A model generated the notes under the pieces. It was given only the letters and a program-made list of their open reading frames with translations. It made no database searches and was not told where the DNA came from. Shown piece by piece: positions 19,014 through 28,645 of a stretch of DNA of 64,000 bases. Both the position numbers and the translations under genes were made by a program. This DNA is from JAUILH01 sp965230535 (GTDB lineage Bacteria > Bacteroidota > Bacteroidia > Flavobacteriales_D > JAUILH01), in NCBI GenBank assembly GCA_965230535.1, contig OZ246010.1:1-64000 (forward strand). Direction: 5' to 3'. How positions within the stretch are numbered: position 1 is the first letter of the stretch; the number at the start of each line of letters is the position of its first letter.

Positions 19014-19811
19014 ATGGCACGTCAAAAGGGCATAATTAAGTTGAAGGGTAAAATCGGAGATATTACCTTTTACGAAAACGATGGGCAATCCTTGGCCCGC
19101 CTCAAAGGAGGCATAGATAAGGAGCGAATCCATAAGGATCCTAAATTCAAACGAACCCGTGAGAACATGGCCGAATTTGGAGGTTCTGCCTCCGTCGGGA
19201 AATCTCTAAGGATGAGTTTGATCACGGTGATTAAAGCTTTTGGAGATCGTTACGTTGTATCACGAATTGTTAAACTGATGAAGGCGATAAATGCGCGTGG
19301 TCCTGGCGACAGGGGTAAGCGAACATTTGAGATCGTTGTCAATAAAGACCTATTGGAGGGATTTGAATTCAATGAGAAGGAGGTCCTTGGTGGTGTTTTC
19401 AATGCGCCTTATACGTTGACGGTGAACAACGACAGGAATGAAGTTACATTGGACATTCCGGATTTTGATGCGGATAGTTTTGTGACAGCCCCAGAGGGTG
19501 CAACTCACTTCAGAATTATCAGCGCTATCGGAGTTCTAAGTGACTTCACCTACAACCAGCCCACTAAGAAGTACGAACCGACTGATCCCGGTGTGAATGA
19601 AGAGGGTGCCCGCGTGGTTTCTTCCGAAATATCCATCACTGGAATGGTTGGTAGTACGACCACATTAGTTGCAACAATACCTGGTTCGCCAGTGTTACCA
19701 GCAACAGCAGGATTGGTAGCCTGTATAGGTATAGAGTTTCTTCAGGAACTCAACGGATCATTCTATCTCCTAGAGAGTGCGAATGCGATGAGAATTGATG
19801 ATGTATTTTAA
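19014..19811 (+). CDS. conserved Bacteroidota hypothetical protein (about 265 aa)
   Basis: It begins MARQKGIIKLKGKIGDITFYEN and contains RTRENMAEFGGSASVGKSLR, the hallmark of a widespread Bacteroidota family often present in several copies per genome and located in variable regions. The N-terminal about 70 residues are strongly basic; the C-terminal half is beta-rich. No function is known to me. It stands alone, with its own terminator 41 bp after the stop and a 278-bp leader before it. Confidence 0.75.
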   Translation: MARQKGIIKLKGKIGDITFYENDGQSLARLKGGIDKERIHKDPKFKRTRENMAEFGGSASVGKSLRMSLITVIKAFGDRYVVSRIVKLMKAINARGPGDRGKRTFEIVVNKDLLEGFEFNEKEVLGGVFNAPYTLTVNNDRNEVTLDIPDFDADSFVTAPEGATHFRIISAIGVLSDFTYNQPTKKYEPTDPGVNEEGARVVSSEISITGMVGSTTTLVATIPGSPVLPATAGLVACIGIEFLQELNGSFYLLESANAMRIDDVF

Positions 19812-19851
19812 ACTTGATAGCCTATGAAACACTGATACATTCTATAGATGT

Positions 19852-19909
19852 AAAAGCGGCTTGCAACTTGTCTTGCCTTAGGCAGAGAGGTTTGCAGGCT
19901 GCTTTTGTT
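19852..19909 (+). terminator. strong intrinsic terminator after the conserved hypothetical
   Basis: Long stem AAGCGGCTTGCAAC paired with GTTTGCAGGCTGCTT (G:T wobble allowed), an inner TGCC-TTA-GGCA hairpin, and a T-rich run GCTTTTGTTTT. It probably ends the preceding gene and isolates the Wadjet operon downstream. Confidence 0.8.
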
Positions 19910-20006
19910 TTGAGGGGAGCGAGACACGATTTTGGCAAATTGCTCCGCCTTTTCAGCGGGCAAGGTTGACAAATTGGTGTGGAGTGGGGGAGTTGGTTGC
20001 TATAAA

Positions 20007-20050
20007 ATTTCATGGAATACTGATCGAAAATCACGGTTTTCAGTGAGGGA
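20007..20050 (+). repeat. TTTTCAG hairpin repeat, copy B (upstream of Wadjet)
   Basis: ATTTCATGGAATACTGA followed by GAAAATCACGGTTTTCAG, almost identical to copy C after jetD and in the same orientation. The core forms a GAAAA/TTTTC stem. The 342-bp gap 19812-20153 otherwise holds only the terminator. Confidence 0.75.
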
Positions 20051-20153
20051 TTTGTGAGTTACAGGTATTAGATTACACTCGTTTGAGATTCAAACGAGTA
20101 TGAATTGATAATACAATACATGCTACAACACTGAAAAATACAGCACTGGAAAA

Positions 20154-21509
20154 TTGTCCCATAGCATAGAAAACATCATATCACGATACTCCCTTTTAAT
20201 CCCAAGGAAAGAATATGCTTCAATTGTTATAAGACTAGATCGAAAAATCAACGAAGATGAACTAGGAGAGTATTTTAGATTTGAAGATATTGAAAGCTGC
20301 GCTAAGGAAGTAGGATCGGAAACGACCATTAATGTTGAAATGGCCGTTCAATATCTGCTAAATTATTTCCTAATCGAACATCCTAAAAGGACTAATTCTT
20401 ATAGTTTAACGCAATATGCAAGAAATTTTGTTAGAGTCATCTCTGATAAAATTAGTAGTCCATACTCGAACCTTCCATTAAGGCAAAATTTTGAAAAATA
20501 CTTTACACTTGATGAGGAGGCTCTTGCTTCTGCGGAAAAATTGAATAGTTGGTTCCAACTTAGTTTCGGTCTCATTTCAAAAAGGGTTGTCTCTGATCAC
20601 ATTGAAAGTCTATATGATGACTTGAAGGAGGCTACAAAGGAATTAAACGAAATTCTATTGGTGGAAAACCTGGATGCTATAGAGTTGGTAAAGGAGTTCT
20701 CCAAAGTGTTTAAAAAGTTTGTAGATAGGTCTAGGGAGATTCGTGAAGTCATCAATTTCAAGAACAAGGTGTTAAAGCAGCTCAACGATTTTGAGAATGA
20801 ACTATATAGAAAGTACGACTCTTATTCAGCTTTACAGAGAACTGCTAAGAAGCTTGAGTTTGAAAGTTCAAAAAAAGATTGGAATACGGTAAAGGAAATT
20901 GCCAACGGTGTAAAGGTCTTCTTTGACCAAATAGATTTACGCTTAGATAATATTAGCAACCAAATTCATTATGCCAGTAAAAAGTTAAACGAGCTAGGCG
21001 AAACCTTTGAAAAAAGGGCATTGCTGAAGGTGAACCTGAAGAAGATGCTTCACCTTGCTTTGGAGAACATAGAGCATATCGACACCGGTATTCAGTTTAA
21101 GTCTTTTCCGTTAAAATCAATTCCTATGCAAGAGGTCTATTTTCATGGGTTCAAGCGATACGATTTTGAAATGGAACAGGCCAATGCAATTGTTCCTTTG
21201 GAAGAAGATGCTGAATATTTTAATGAACAAGAAAAGGCGTTTTTAAAAGATGTCAATGTTCAGGAAAGGATTTCGGTGTGGGTTGACGATCTCAATCAAC
21301 GCCTAGAAGCCGAGAAACAGTTGGATCTATCATCTGAATTTCAGAAAATCTATTTAGAAGAAAAAAGCACACTTATTCCATTAAGAGTAAACTATAATTT
21401 AATCACCAATAGCCAAAGTAATATAGATGATGAAGTCATTATTGAAAGAAGTCTGGCACTAGATGAAAACAATGTACAATCATGGAAGATTCTACTGAAA
21501 AGAAAATAG
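20154..21509 (+). CDS. jetA: Wadjet protein JetA (kleisin-like, MukF-type)
   Basis: A 451-aa first subunit of a Wadjet SMC-type complex, which senses and cleaves small circular DNA such as plasmids. The N-terminal about 120 residues look like a winged-helix domain (IENIISRYSLLIPRKEYASIVIRL..), followed by long helices (about 140-330) and a C-terminal wing. Start is TTG at 20154: no ATG lies in frame between it and the stop at 20109. The length and its place before jetB/jetC fit DUF3375-type JetA. Its end overlaps jetB by 28 nt. Direct similarity of JetA is weak to the eye; the call leans on the operon. Confidence 0.85.
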   Translation: MSHSIENIISRYSLLIPRKEYASIVIRLDRKINEDELGEYFRFEDIESCAKEVGSETTINVEMAVQYLLNYFLIEHPKRTNSYSLTQYARNFVRVISDKISSPYSNLPLRQNFEKYFTLDEEALASAEKLNSWFQLSFGLISKRVVSDHIESLYDDLKEATKELNEILLVENLDAIELVKEFSKVFKKFVDRSREIREVINFKNKVLKQLNDFENELYRKYDSYSALQRTAKKLEFESSKKDWNTVKEIANGVKVFFDQIDLRLDNISNQIHYASKKLNELGETFEKRALLKVNLKKMLHLALENIEHIDTGIQFKSFPLKSIPMQEVYFHGFKRYDFEMEQANAIVPLEEDAEYFNEQEKAFLKDVNVQERISVWVDDLNQRLEAEKQLDLSSEFQKIYLEEKSTLIPLRVNYNLITNSQSNIDDEVIIERSLALDENNVQSWKILLKRK

Positions 21510-22174
21510 AGTCATTTGATTTTTTAGAGATAGAGAAGGTGGAACAAAATTTTGTTGCCGTCAACATCAATCTATTGAAAGGAAGGCATATCCAGCAAGA
21601 TGAGTATAGGCTATTTGACATACTTGATGAATACGAAGATGAATTCAAATTCTACTATGAGCGTTTGTACCAATTGGAACTGAAAAGAAAAATCACCCAT
21701 GACGTTCACTATTTCTACTTGGATTTTTCTGAAGCGAATAAAGGAAAATTAACTGCCCAGAATCTGTACCATTTTTTAACGGAGCAGCAGACCATTGTAA
21801 CGCTATTGCTTCTAAACATGTACTATTCTGAATATTTCTCTTTTGAGAAGGAATTTCAATGGGAGGACATTAAAAAAGAGATACTGAATGGGGAAAATAG
21901 TGATCAGTACAAAAGGTTTTTCTTCAAGAAATTAAAAAGTGGTGGGTATTCAGACGCACAATGGAGAGATGCGAAAAAAGCAGTGGATAATGCCATTAAG
22001 AGTATTGAAAAACTGGGATGGTGTGAGCGAAAAAAAGGTATTGGAAGAGGAGAAATCCAATTTACCATTAGAGAAAGTATTGAAAGATTTGTTGAGATGT
22101 ATCAATACGAGTTGAGCAATTTCGATGAGTTTGCAGAAAAAGTAAGCAAGAAAAGAATCAATGAAGAGGGTTAG
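21482..22174 (+). CDS. jetB: Wadjet protein JetB (MukE-like)
   Basis: A 230-aa second Wadjet subunit, equivalent to MukE/KITE proteins (DUF4194 family) that bind the kleisin and the SMC heads. It shows two helical winged-helix-like modules, with YKRFFFKKLKSGGYSD and KKAVDNAIKSIEKLGWCERKKG typical of the second. It overlaps jetA by 28 nt and jetC by 14 nt, so stoichiometric translation is likely. The size is right for JetB. Confidence 0.88.
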   Translation: MEDSTEKKIESFDFLEIEKVEQNFVAVNINLLKGRHIQQDEYRLFDILDEYEDEFKFYYERLYQLELKRKITHDVHYFYLDFSEANKGKLTAQNLYHFLTEQQTIVTLLLLNMYYSEYFSFEKEFQWEDIKKEILNGENSDQYKRFFFKKLKSGGYSDAQWRDAKKAVDNAIKSIEKLGWCERKKGIGRGEIQFTIRESIERFVEMYQYELSNFDEFAEKVSKKRINEEG

Positions 22175-25100
22175 TATATATTCCATATCAACAGTTGGTA
22201 TTCGTCAACACTTCAACCAAGATTATTTGCTGCATGAAGATCGCACGGACTTTACCGGGTCTAATGGTTCTGGAAAATCTATCATAGCCGATTTAATGCA
22301 AATAATTTTCGTAGCTAATAAGAGGTATATAAAATTTGGCACAGAAGCTAAAGAAAGAAATATTCATACTATTCCTTACCACTCTCAAAATGAGGCATAC
22401 TCTTTCTTAAACATTAGAATAGCAGAAAATCAATACATAGTCATTGGTGTTTGTATTTCTTCAAAAACAGGAGTATCTCTTAAACCTTTCACAATCACTG
22501 CCAATACAGACTTAGGTCTGAAAATTGAAGAGAATACATTCTCTACTCCCTTGTATTATAAAGATTTTTTGGCTCCATCAGGAAGGGTGCAAAATCTGAA
22601 AGAATTAGCCATACATATCAATAAAGGAAAGGGACTTAAACTCACTTCTTTCGTTCATTCAGAAAACATGAACGAATACTACGACTTTCTCTATCAAAAG
22701 GAGATTTTACCTATCAATTTGTCCAATGAGAATAGTTTGAGATCGTTTGCCACAGTAATTCAATCCTTTTCAAGAGCCACCAACCTACGCCTAAAGAGTT
22801 CTAAAGGGCTTAAAGACTTTTTGTTTGAATCTGAAAAAGAAGATCTGATAGGAGAATACAATCAGCACAAGGCAGACTTGCACAAGTTAATGAATGACTT
22901 TAGAAACCTGAAGAAAAAGATGGATTCACTTGAAGGCAAGCAAAAGGCACTTAAAACCTTAAAAGAGAAGAATGACCTATATGAACAGGTACGTTGGGAT
23001 CAAAGCCGGATGGAAGTATTGTATCATAAGCACAATTCAAAAGAGGCCGAAAAAAACAGAACGGATTTAGAAAAGGAACTAACGGCATTTAGAAACAAAA
23101 AAGAATCGTTTGAAAAAGAAGTGAACCGCTTAAAATCATTGGATAAATCTCTGGAGAAGAAGAAAGATCAGATTGACGAGAAAAGCGATCAGTTGTTAAA
23201 ATTGACCAAATTAGAAGATGAACTAAGGCCTATTGTAGAAGAAATTAAGTTTTGGAAAGAAACCCAGTTCCCAGATATATCGGAAGATGATAAAAAACTG
23301 CTTTCAGAGCATGAAGGCTCAAGTGATCTAGAACTCAATCAGCTTAGACAAATTTTTGGCTCATCAACCAATTTACTTAACGATTATGGCAGTTATAAAA
23401 CAGTAGAAAAAAAACGTCAAGCACAAAGGGAGAAATTAGAGGCAAAAAAGATTCAACTACAGGGAGGTAAAAGGCACAAAAATAGGCTTGTTACTGTTCT
23501 AGGTAGTGTAGGGGAGAATAGTTTGTTGAATGAGGTTTTGAGTTCAGATAAAGAATTGAGCCCAGAGCAGGAAACTGTATTTATGTCTTTGCTTGAGTTA
23601 GGTTTCAAGAAACCGGAGAATCCTAAAAACGGAACTCAATATATCAATGACAAAGACATTCTAAACAAAGAATTTATTACAGAAGACCCTAAAAACAATG
23701 GAGTATGGTTAAACCTGGGGCGAATATCAGAATTCTTTGAAAAGCAGAATGATAAAAGACTATTTGTCGACCCTAAAACATTTGGTCAAGAGCTGAACAA
23801 ACTAAAAGAAGGCGCACAAAAGGAATTGACCTCAATTGAAATGCAGCTCGATGAAATAGAAAAAGTACAAAATGGAGAACCCTATGACAAAGAAGTCCTT
23901 AAAGAGGATTTCGATCCAAAGCTAACTGATAACAGCTTAATCGGTCAGCTTAAAACAGCACTGATACTTTTACTAAAAAAGGATAAAGCCATTGATCTAC
24001 TGGAGGAAAAAAATAAGGAGAAAATTGAATCCTTGAAGTCCTTGAATGAGAGGTTTAAGTTCAAAAAAGGAGATGATAAAATTGAGTTGCAAAATGAACT
24101 GAATGAGCAACGTAAGAAGATTGAAAAGGAATGGAAAGCAAATAAAGATGCATTAAGTAAATCGGAAAAAGAGTTAGCCCTAACTGATAAAGATATAGTG
24201 TTGCAAGTGGGGAAATGTAAATCAGCTATAGAAACACTTAATAAGCTTAAAAAAATCTTGGAAGAGAGTAGGGTGAATTTTAGTAAGAAGTTTCAGGATG
24301 TTGATTTCAAATTCATTGAAGAAGAATCGTTTGACGCAACGAAGTTTAATGAATTAAACAGGGAATTAGGAGAATTTGAAAAAGACTATCATAATGAGTA
24401 TATCAGGGTTGTAAGTGCTTCTGATGAAACGAAAAATGAAACCGATGTAAACATCAACCTTCAAATCAAATCAAACACATTTAACTTTTCCATTCTCGAA
24501 TCTACTCTACTGGGATCTCGGATAAAACATTTGGACAATATTAAACCAGAAATGGACAAGATGAATCGAACCCGTCTTGAATTTGTAGATGATTTATACG
24601 AGAAAATGATAAAGATTTTCTCAAAAACTGAAGAGCAATACAAAAAGTTCGATTTAAAGGTGAAAGACCTGAATGACTTCTTTAAAAACAAGAAAATAAG
24701 TGAACAATATTATTTCTCTATCGATTTTTCAACCGAAAAATGTTTGGATATTAATTGGGTCTATTCATTAAGAGAGAAGTCCAATGAGGTTTTTATGAAA
24801 GGAGAGATTCCCTTTGGTGAATCAACAGATGACTTTATTGAAAAGTTTTTTATGAGGATAGCGAAACACCGAGAAAAAGTGAGTCTGTCAGATCTGCTCA
24901 ATCCCAAAAGTTATTTCCACTTATCTACCAAGATGGTGGATGAAAATGGGATTGAAAATTCCGGGAGTACAGGTGAGACATACACGGCTCTGGTATTATT
25001 GGGAATTGCCAGATTATCGCTTGTTCAAAACAAAGATAGAGGAGGCTTGAAATTTATCATATTGGAAGAAAGTTCTAACCTGGATGATACCAACTTTAAC

Positions 25101-25313
25101 CTCTTTCCAAAAATTGCCAAAGACTATCATTACCAAATTATAACAATGACACCTAAACCCTTTGGGTCAGATTCAACAGAAGGCTGGTATTTGCATCAAT
25201 TGATAAAAGGGAAAGAAAATAAAGATCTCAATTATCCTATTCCGGCAAGTTACTTCAAGACTAAAAATGCGAGAAGAAAACTATCTGGATACATAAAAGA
25301 AATGGAAGCGTGA
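22161..25313 (+). CDS. jetC: Wadjet protein JetC (SMC-like ATPase)
   Basis: A 1,050-aa MukB-like SMC motor. Walker A GSNGSGKS lies at about residues 33-40; two long coiled-coil arms (about 230-400 and 560-760, Lys/Glu-rich heptads) flank a hinge-like centre; the ABC signature region is SGSTGETYTALVLLGIARL (about 934) and the Walker B/D-loop is FIILEESSNLDD (about 964). This arrangement is that of JetC, the loop-extruding ATPase of Wadjet. The toothless LSGG-like signature STGE is seen in MukB-type relatives as well. Fully open with no damage. Confidence 0.95.
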   Translation: MKRVSIYSISTVGIRQHFNQDYLLHEDRTDFTGSNGSGKSIIADLMQIIFVANKRYIKFGTEAKERNIHTIPYHSQNEAYSFLNIRIAENQYIVIGVCISSKTGVSLKPFTITANTDLGLKIEENTFSTPLYYKDFLAPSGRVQNLKELAIHINKGKGLKLTSFVHSENMNEYYDFLYQKEILPINLSNENSLRSFATVIQSFSRATNLRLKSSKGLKDFLFESEKEDLIGEYNQHKADLHKLMNDFRNLKKKMDSLEGKQKALKTLKEKNDLYEQVRWDQSRMEVLYHKHNSKEAEKNRTDLEKELTAFRNKKESFEKEVNRLKSLDKSLEKKKDQIDEKSDQLLKLTKLEDELRPIVEEIKFWKETQFPDISEDDKKLLSEHEGSSDLELNQLRQIFGSSTNLLNDYGSYKTVEKKRQAQREKLEAKKIQLQGGKRHKNRLVTVLGSVGENSLLNEVLSSDKELSPEQETVFMSLLELGFKKPENPKNGTQYINDKDILNKEFITEDPKNNGVWLNLGRISEFFEKQNDKRLFVDPKTFGQELNKLKEGAQKELTSIEMQLDEIEKVQNGEPYDKEVLKEDFDPKLTDNSLIGQLKTALILLLKKDKAIDLLEEKNKEKIESLKSLNERFKFKKGDDKIELQNELNEQRKKIEKEWKANKDALSKSEKELALTDKDIVLQVGKCKSAIETLNKLKKILEESRVNFSKKFQDVDFKFIEEESFDATKFNELNRELGEFEKDYHNEYIRVVSASDETKNETDVNINLQIKSNTFNFSILESTLLGSRIKHLDNIKPEMDKMNRTRLEFVDDLYEKMIKIFSKTEEQYKKFDLKVKDLNDFFKNKKISEQYYFSIDFSTEKCLDINWVYSLREKSNEVFMKGEIPFGESTDDFIEKFFMRIAKHREKVSLSDLLNPKSYFHLSTKMVDENGIENSGSTGETYTALVLLGIARLSLVQNKDRGGLKFIILEESSNLDDTNFNLFPKIAKDYHYQIITMTPKPFGSDSTEGWYLHQLIKGKENKDLNYPIPASYFKTKNARRKLSGYIKEMEA

Positions 25314-26230
25314 ATTGGGTAACAATGAAAAGTCTGCATAAGTTGTACCTGAATGGTATTACCAAGGCGAAACCAACTGTTTTGCGTGATGATGAGATTA
25401 AGTTTCTACTCAATTCTACGCAGGAACTTATGCACATAAACAAAATCATTAAGGTTAATCCCCATGAGAGCTTTGCTCAAACCTATGAGCGAGATTATAA
25501 GGAGAACTATCATGATGCGCTTGATCTTTTAGATCGATATAACTTGAACTCACCTTATGTACGATTTCAAGACAAAGATTTCAAAACACTATTGGAGTTG
25601 GAAAGTCAGGTCAAAAGAGGTGAACTCAAACTTCTAAGAGAGCAAATTCTTGCGGCTCATGAGTCAGTACGTGGGGTTTCCCAGATGTTCTTTAAGAATG
25701 ATAAATATCTGGACGGCAAAGTTAAACTAATAGAAGCAGTTGAGAAGATTTTGGGTGTGCCTCCTTTACCATCAGGAAAAGACAAACAGTATTTGTATGT
25801 AATTCCATGCAAATCGCCTCAAAAGATAATTCTCTGTGAAAACCTGTATTACCTAAAGCTACCCGAACTAAGCCGACCAAACAATATTGAGTTATGGTTT
25901 GCGGGAGGATATAATGTTCAGATGTTGGAGCATGTTGATTTGAAAGGTTTGCCCATATACTATTCTTGCGATTGGGATTATGATGGTCTGGAAATATACA
26001 AGCTGGTAAAAGAGAGGATTAATTCGATCCAACTGCTAACGCCAAACGGAAAACCCAGAAGTATTAAAGAGTCTGAGCATGACAGCCTATGGTCTAAACA
26101 AAAAGATACTGGCTTCTATGCTGATGCTGCTTATTTTAGTGAAGAGCAACAAAGAAAAATACAAGAGTTGATCACAAATGATAATTGGATCATTGAAGAG
26201 TCAAACGACTTATTAAGAATGACGAATTGA
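25310..26230 (+). CDS. jetD: Wadjet nuclease subunit JetD (Toprim)
   Basis: A 306-aa protein that overlaps jetC by 4 nt (GTGA); an alternative ATG is at 25325, with a GGGTAAC upstream. The C-terminal Toprim-like domain (DUF2220) shows the metal-binding Glu in ILCENLYYL (about residue 184) and the acidic motif DWDYDG (about residue 222). JetD is the endonuclease that cuts the extruded circular DNA. It is shorter than many JetD proteins (often nearly 400 aa), mostly at the N-terminus, where DUF3322 would be. Both catalytic motifs look intact, so the system is probably active. Confidence 0.92.
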   Translation: MNWVTMKSLHKLYLNGITKAKPTVLRDDEIKFLLNSTQELMHINKIIKVNPHESFAQTYERDYKENYHDALDLLDRYNLNSPYVRFQDKDFKTLLELESQVKRGELKLLREQILAAHESVRGVSQMFFKNDKYLDGKVKLIEAVEKILGVPPLPSGKDKQYLYVIPCKSPQKIILCENLYYLKLPELSRPNNIELWFAGGYNVQMLEHVDLKGLPIYYSCDWDYDGLEIYKLVKERINSIQLLTPNGKPRSIKESEHDSLWSKQKDTGFYADAAYFSEEQQRKIQELITNDNWIIEESNDLLRMTN

Positions 26231-26283
26231 AGTTTTCAAGCTCCATGCTTTTTTGTGAAGATTTCACACATTAGCTAGTGCAG

Positions 26284-26334
26284 ATTTCATGGAAAACTGA
26301 CTGAAAATCATGGTTTTCAGGGATTGCATGAAAT
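26284..26334 (+). repeat. TTTTCAG hairpin repeat, copy C (downstream of Wadjet)
   Basis: A 51-bp element: outer arms ATTTCATG / CATGAAAT and an inner perfect CTGAAAA-TCATGG-TTTTCAG hairpin. It shares its left 35 bp with copy B. Lying 54 bp after jetD, it could also act as a terminator-like structure. Confidence 0.8.
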
Positions 26335-26387
26335 CAGAAAAACACTGACCTTAGCACATATCTAAAAGTGCATTAGAAATCAATCAC

Positions 26388-27797
26388 ATGAAAACTAAAC
26401 TCTTATTTTCAGGGATACTTGTAGTGATCTTTTCGTTGAAGGCCCAAGGACAAGTTGCAGACAGTGTAGAAGCACATGGATCAAGCATAGACTTCAGAAA
26501 ACTAATTGATAAGGAGTTTACCCGACTCTTGACAGGAGATAATTCATCATTTGGCAGCTATGCCAAGGTGACCACAGAAGATGATATTGCTAGTATCGCG
26601 GGAACAATTAAGCTGGGAAAAAGGTGCAATTTAAACGTTACAGCAAAGGGCGGCGTATCCGAAGGGCTTATTCCACTGGTATCAGGCGGAACTACTAGTC
26701 CAAAAATTTCTTTAGGTACTCAATTAAATATAGGATTGTACAAAACAAAAGGGTTTATCTACTCTGACGGGACCGCCGGAGAAAATTTACTGTATTCTAT
26801 TGATAGCTTAGGCTCTTCTGTGGATAAAAAGAAAAGGGAAATTGATAGACTTAGACAGAAATTAAGTCTTGACACTCTGGAAACTAGATTGAAAATTGAT
26901 CAAAAAAAGGAGCATGTCCAAAAGCTGGATAAATTGAAATCCAAGGTTATCAGAGAGAATTCATCACGAAAGCAACTTGTGCTTGATAGTATAAACTATG
27001 CGAAAAGCAAGGTTAATTACGAGTTACAAGATTTAGTGTATCTATTGGATGACCAGCGCGCAGAGTTAGAGAGTTTAGATGATGATGAGTTGTCTCGTAG
27101 AAGACAAAATATAAATGATAAAGCCTCCGCCACCTATCGAGGGTTCTATACTGGGGAAATCCTTGAAGGATACACTATGAGCTGGTTCTCAGTTAAATCT
27201 AACCTGACCAATCGGACGTTCAAGCACTTCACAGATAGCGTAGCCTTTGATCAACAAGTTGTCAAACGACGATTCAATCATTTCGAGTTAGGTGTTCTCT
27301 GGAATTATTATTTGCATAGGACGAATCAAGCTTTCAAGACGTTATTCTTGAGTGCTGGAATATCTGTAGTGAATACTGACAACTTTGGAGACTTGTCCAG
27401 TGTCTCATTAACTACCAAGACTCCCATTACGAGTGGATCTCCAGAAAGGTATACTTCTGAGACGACAACTGTATATACTGGAACATATAATACTAACTTG
27501 TTGACTGGCAGATTTCTACTAGACGCCTATTGGTTTTTAGATCGCAAGAGTTTGCTGGCTCTTCACGTAAACCCAAGTTATTGGGTTGTAAATGGGGCTG
27601 CTCCGGAAAGATTTAATCTAAAACTTGGACTTGTAGTTGGGTTAAAGGATAAGGACGATTCAAAGAATGTTGTCAATCTTGAATTGTTCTACAACATGCT
27701 AGACATGTTTAAGGCAGTTGAAGCAGGAGATGATGAAACAATTGAAGACCGTGCAATCCTTGGTGTAAACCTAAATTTTCCTATCACATTTAAATAG
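26388..27797 (+). CDS. exported protein with coiled-coil and beta-barrel-like C-terminus
   Basis: A 469-aa protein with a signal peptide (MKTKLLFSGILVVIFSLKAQGQ). Residues about 60-130 look beta-rich, about 145-245 form a charged coiled coil (KKKREIDRLRQKL..KKEHVQKLDKLKSK), and about 270-469 alternate aromatic/polar as in an outer-membrane barrel, ending LNFPITFK. I do not know the family. It is transcribed with the 74-aa gene 6 bp downstream. Confidence 0.75.
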   Translation: MKTKLLFSGILVVIFSLKAQGQVADSVEAHGSSIDFRKLIDKEFTRLLTGDNSSFGSYAKVTTEDDIASIAGTIKLGKRCNLNVTAKGGVSEGLIPLVSGGTTSPKISLGTQLNIGLYKTKGFIYSDGTAGENLLYSIDSLGSSVDKKKREIDRLRQKLSLDTLETRLKIDQKKEHVQKLDKLKSKVIRENSSRKQLVLDSINYAKSKVNYELQDLVYLLDDQRAELESLDDDELSRRRQNINDKASATYRGFYTGEILEGYTMSWFSVKSNLTNRTFKHFTDSVAFDQQVVKRRFNHFELGVLWNYYLHRTNQAFKTLFLSAGISVVNTDNFGDLSSVSLTTKTPITSGSPERYTSETTTVYTGTYNTNLLTGRFLLDAYWFLDRKSLLALHVNPSYWVVNGAAPERFNLKLGLVVGLKDKDDSKNVVNLELFYNMLDMFKAVEAGDDETIEDRAILGVNLNFPITFK

Positions 27798-27803
27798 ATA
27801 ACT

Positions 27804-28028
27804 ATGGATGAGAAACACTTTGAAATTAATAGCGAGATAGTTAGACAGTCATTTCGTGCGGAATGCAGATCATTGAACAACCATTGGAAAGGAACTTGGC
27901 AAAACTCTTATGCAAAAGCCCAAGAACAGGCAGAGAGGCATATTAACGCACCTCACGGTAAGAACAAATTTCATGACGTGAGAATAGTAAGACGCACATA
28001 TGAAGAAGCTGTTGTTTCCCTGGGTTAA
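27804..28028 (+). CDS. 74-aa hypothetical protein
   Basis: A small polar protein beginning MDEKHFEINSEIVRQSF, with His and Arg clusters, 6 bp after the exported coiled-coil gene and convergent by 4 nt with the RadC-like gene. No family recognised. Close spacing supports a real gene. Confidence 0.55.
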   Translation: MDEKHFEINSEIVRQSFRAECRSLNNHWKGTWQNSYAKAQEQAERHINAPHGKNKFHDVRIVRRTYEEAVVSLG

Positions 28029-28645
28029 AGCCTCCCGATCACATCTTTCCGCAAACCAGTAATTTTCTGAATAAACTCGGTATCCATCCCTTCATCTTTC
28101 AGTTTCTTGGCAATTTCTTTAGCCTTAGCTTTTTCAGCTTTTTCCTTCTCTATTTGGAGTTTGATCTCTTGAAGCTGTGTTTTCTCTCTGGTTTGTAGTT
28201 CGTAACGACCGTTGTTTTCTAGTTCTTTGAAAATACCTTCTGCTGCCAAGCTAGTATAGGATTCTTCTGAAATGATAAACGAGTCAATCACCTTAATTTT
28301 GAGCAATTTTCCAGATTTGATCATCCGATCAGTAAAGTCCAGGTCTTCTTGAGATGGATCTAAGTTCCCAGATGGATGATTGTGTACCAAGATCATTTTA
28401 GTTGCCAACTTATAGATACCCATTCTGAAAACGTCCGCTGGATCAGAACTTACGCGATTATTTGCGCCTAAACCAATGAGTTCAACAAAGAGGATTTTAT
28501 TGCGATTATCTAGGCCGACTACCCAAAAGTGTTCCTGATTGCGTCCAATTTTGTTTTCGCGGAGCAAAATTTGCTGCATCACATTGTACAAATCCTCTGA
28601 ATTTAGAATCTGTATTTTTTGCTCTTGTGTTAATCGGACATTCAT
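28025..28645 (-). CDS. RadC-like JAB/MPN-domain protein
   Basis: A 206-aa member of the RadC/JAB (DUF2466) family. The JAMM metal motif is intact: HNHPSGNLDPSQED (His-x-His, Ser, Asp). It lacks the N-terminal helix-hairpin-helix of full RadC, as in many mobile-element versions. The C-terminal about 60 residues form a Lys/Glu coiled coil ending in GMDTEFIQKITGLRKDVI, a tail seen also in Rpn-type PD-(D/E)XK transposase-like proteins. Biochemical role of RadC is unsettled; such short forms are common in plasmids and defence islands. Transcribed alone. Confidence 0.88.
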   Translation of the reverse strand: MNVRLTQEQKIQILNSEDLYNVMQQILLRENKIGRNQEHFWVVGLDNRNKILFVELIGLGANNRVSSDPADVFRMGIYKLATKMILVHNHPSGNLDPSQEDLDFTDRMIKSGKLLKIKVIDSFIISEESYTSLAAEGIFKELENNGRYELQTREKTQLQEIKLQIEKEKAEKAKAKEIAKKLKDEGMDTEFIQKITGLRKDVIGRL

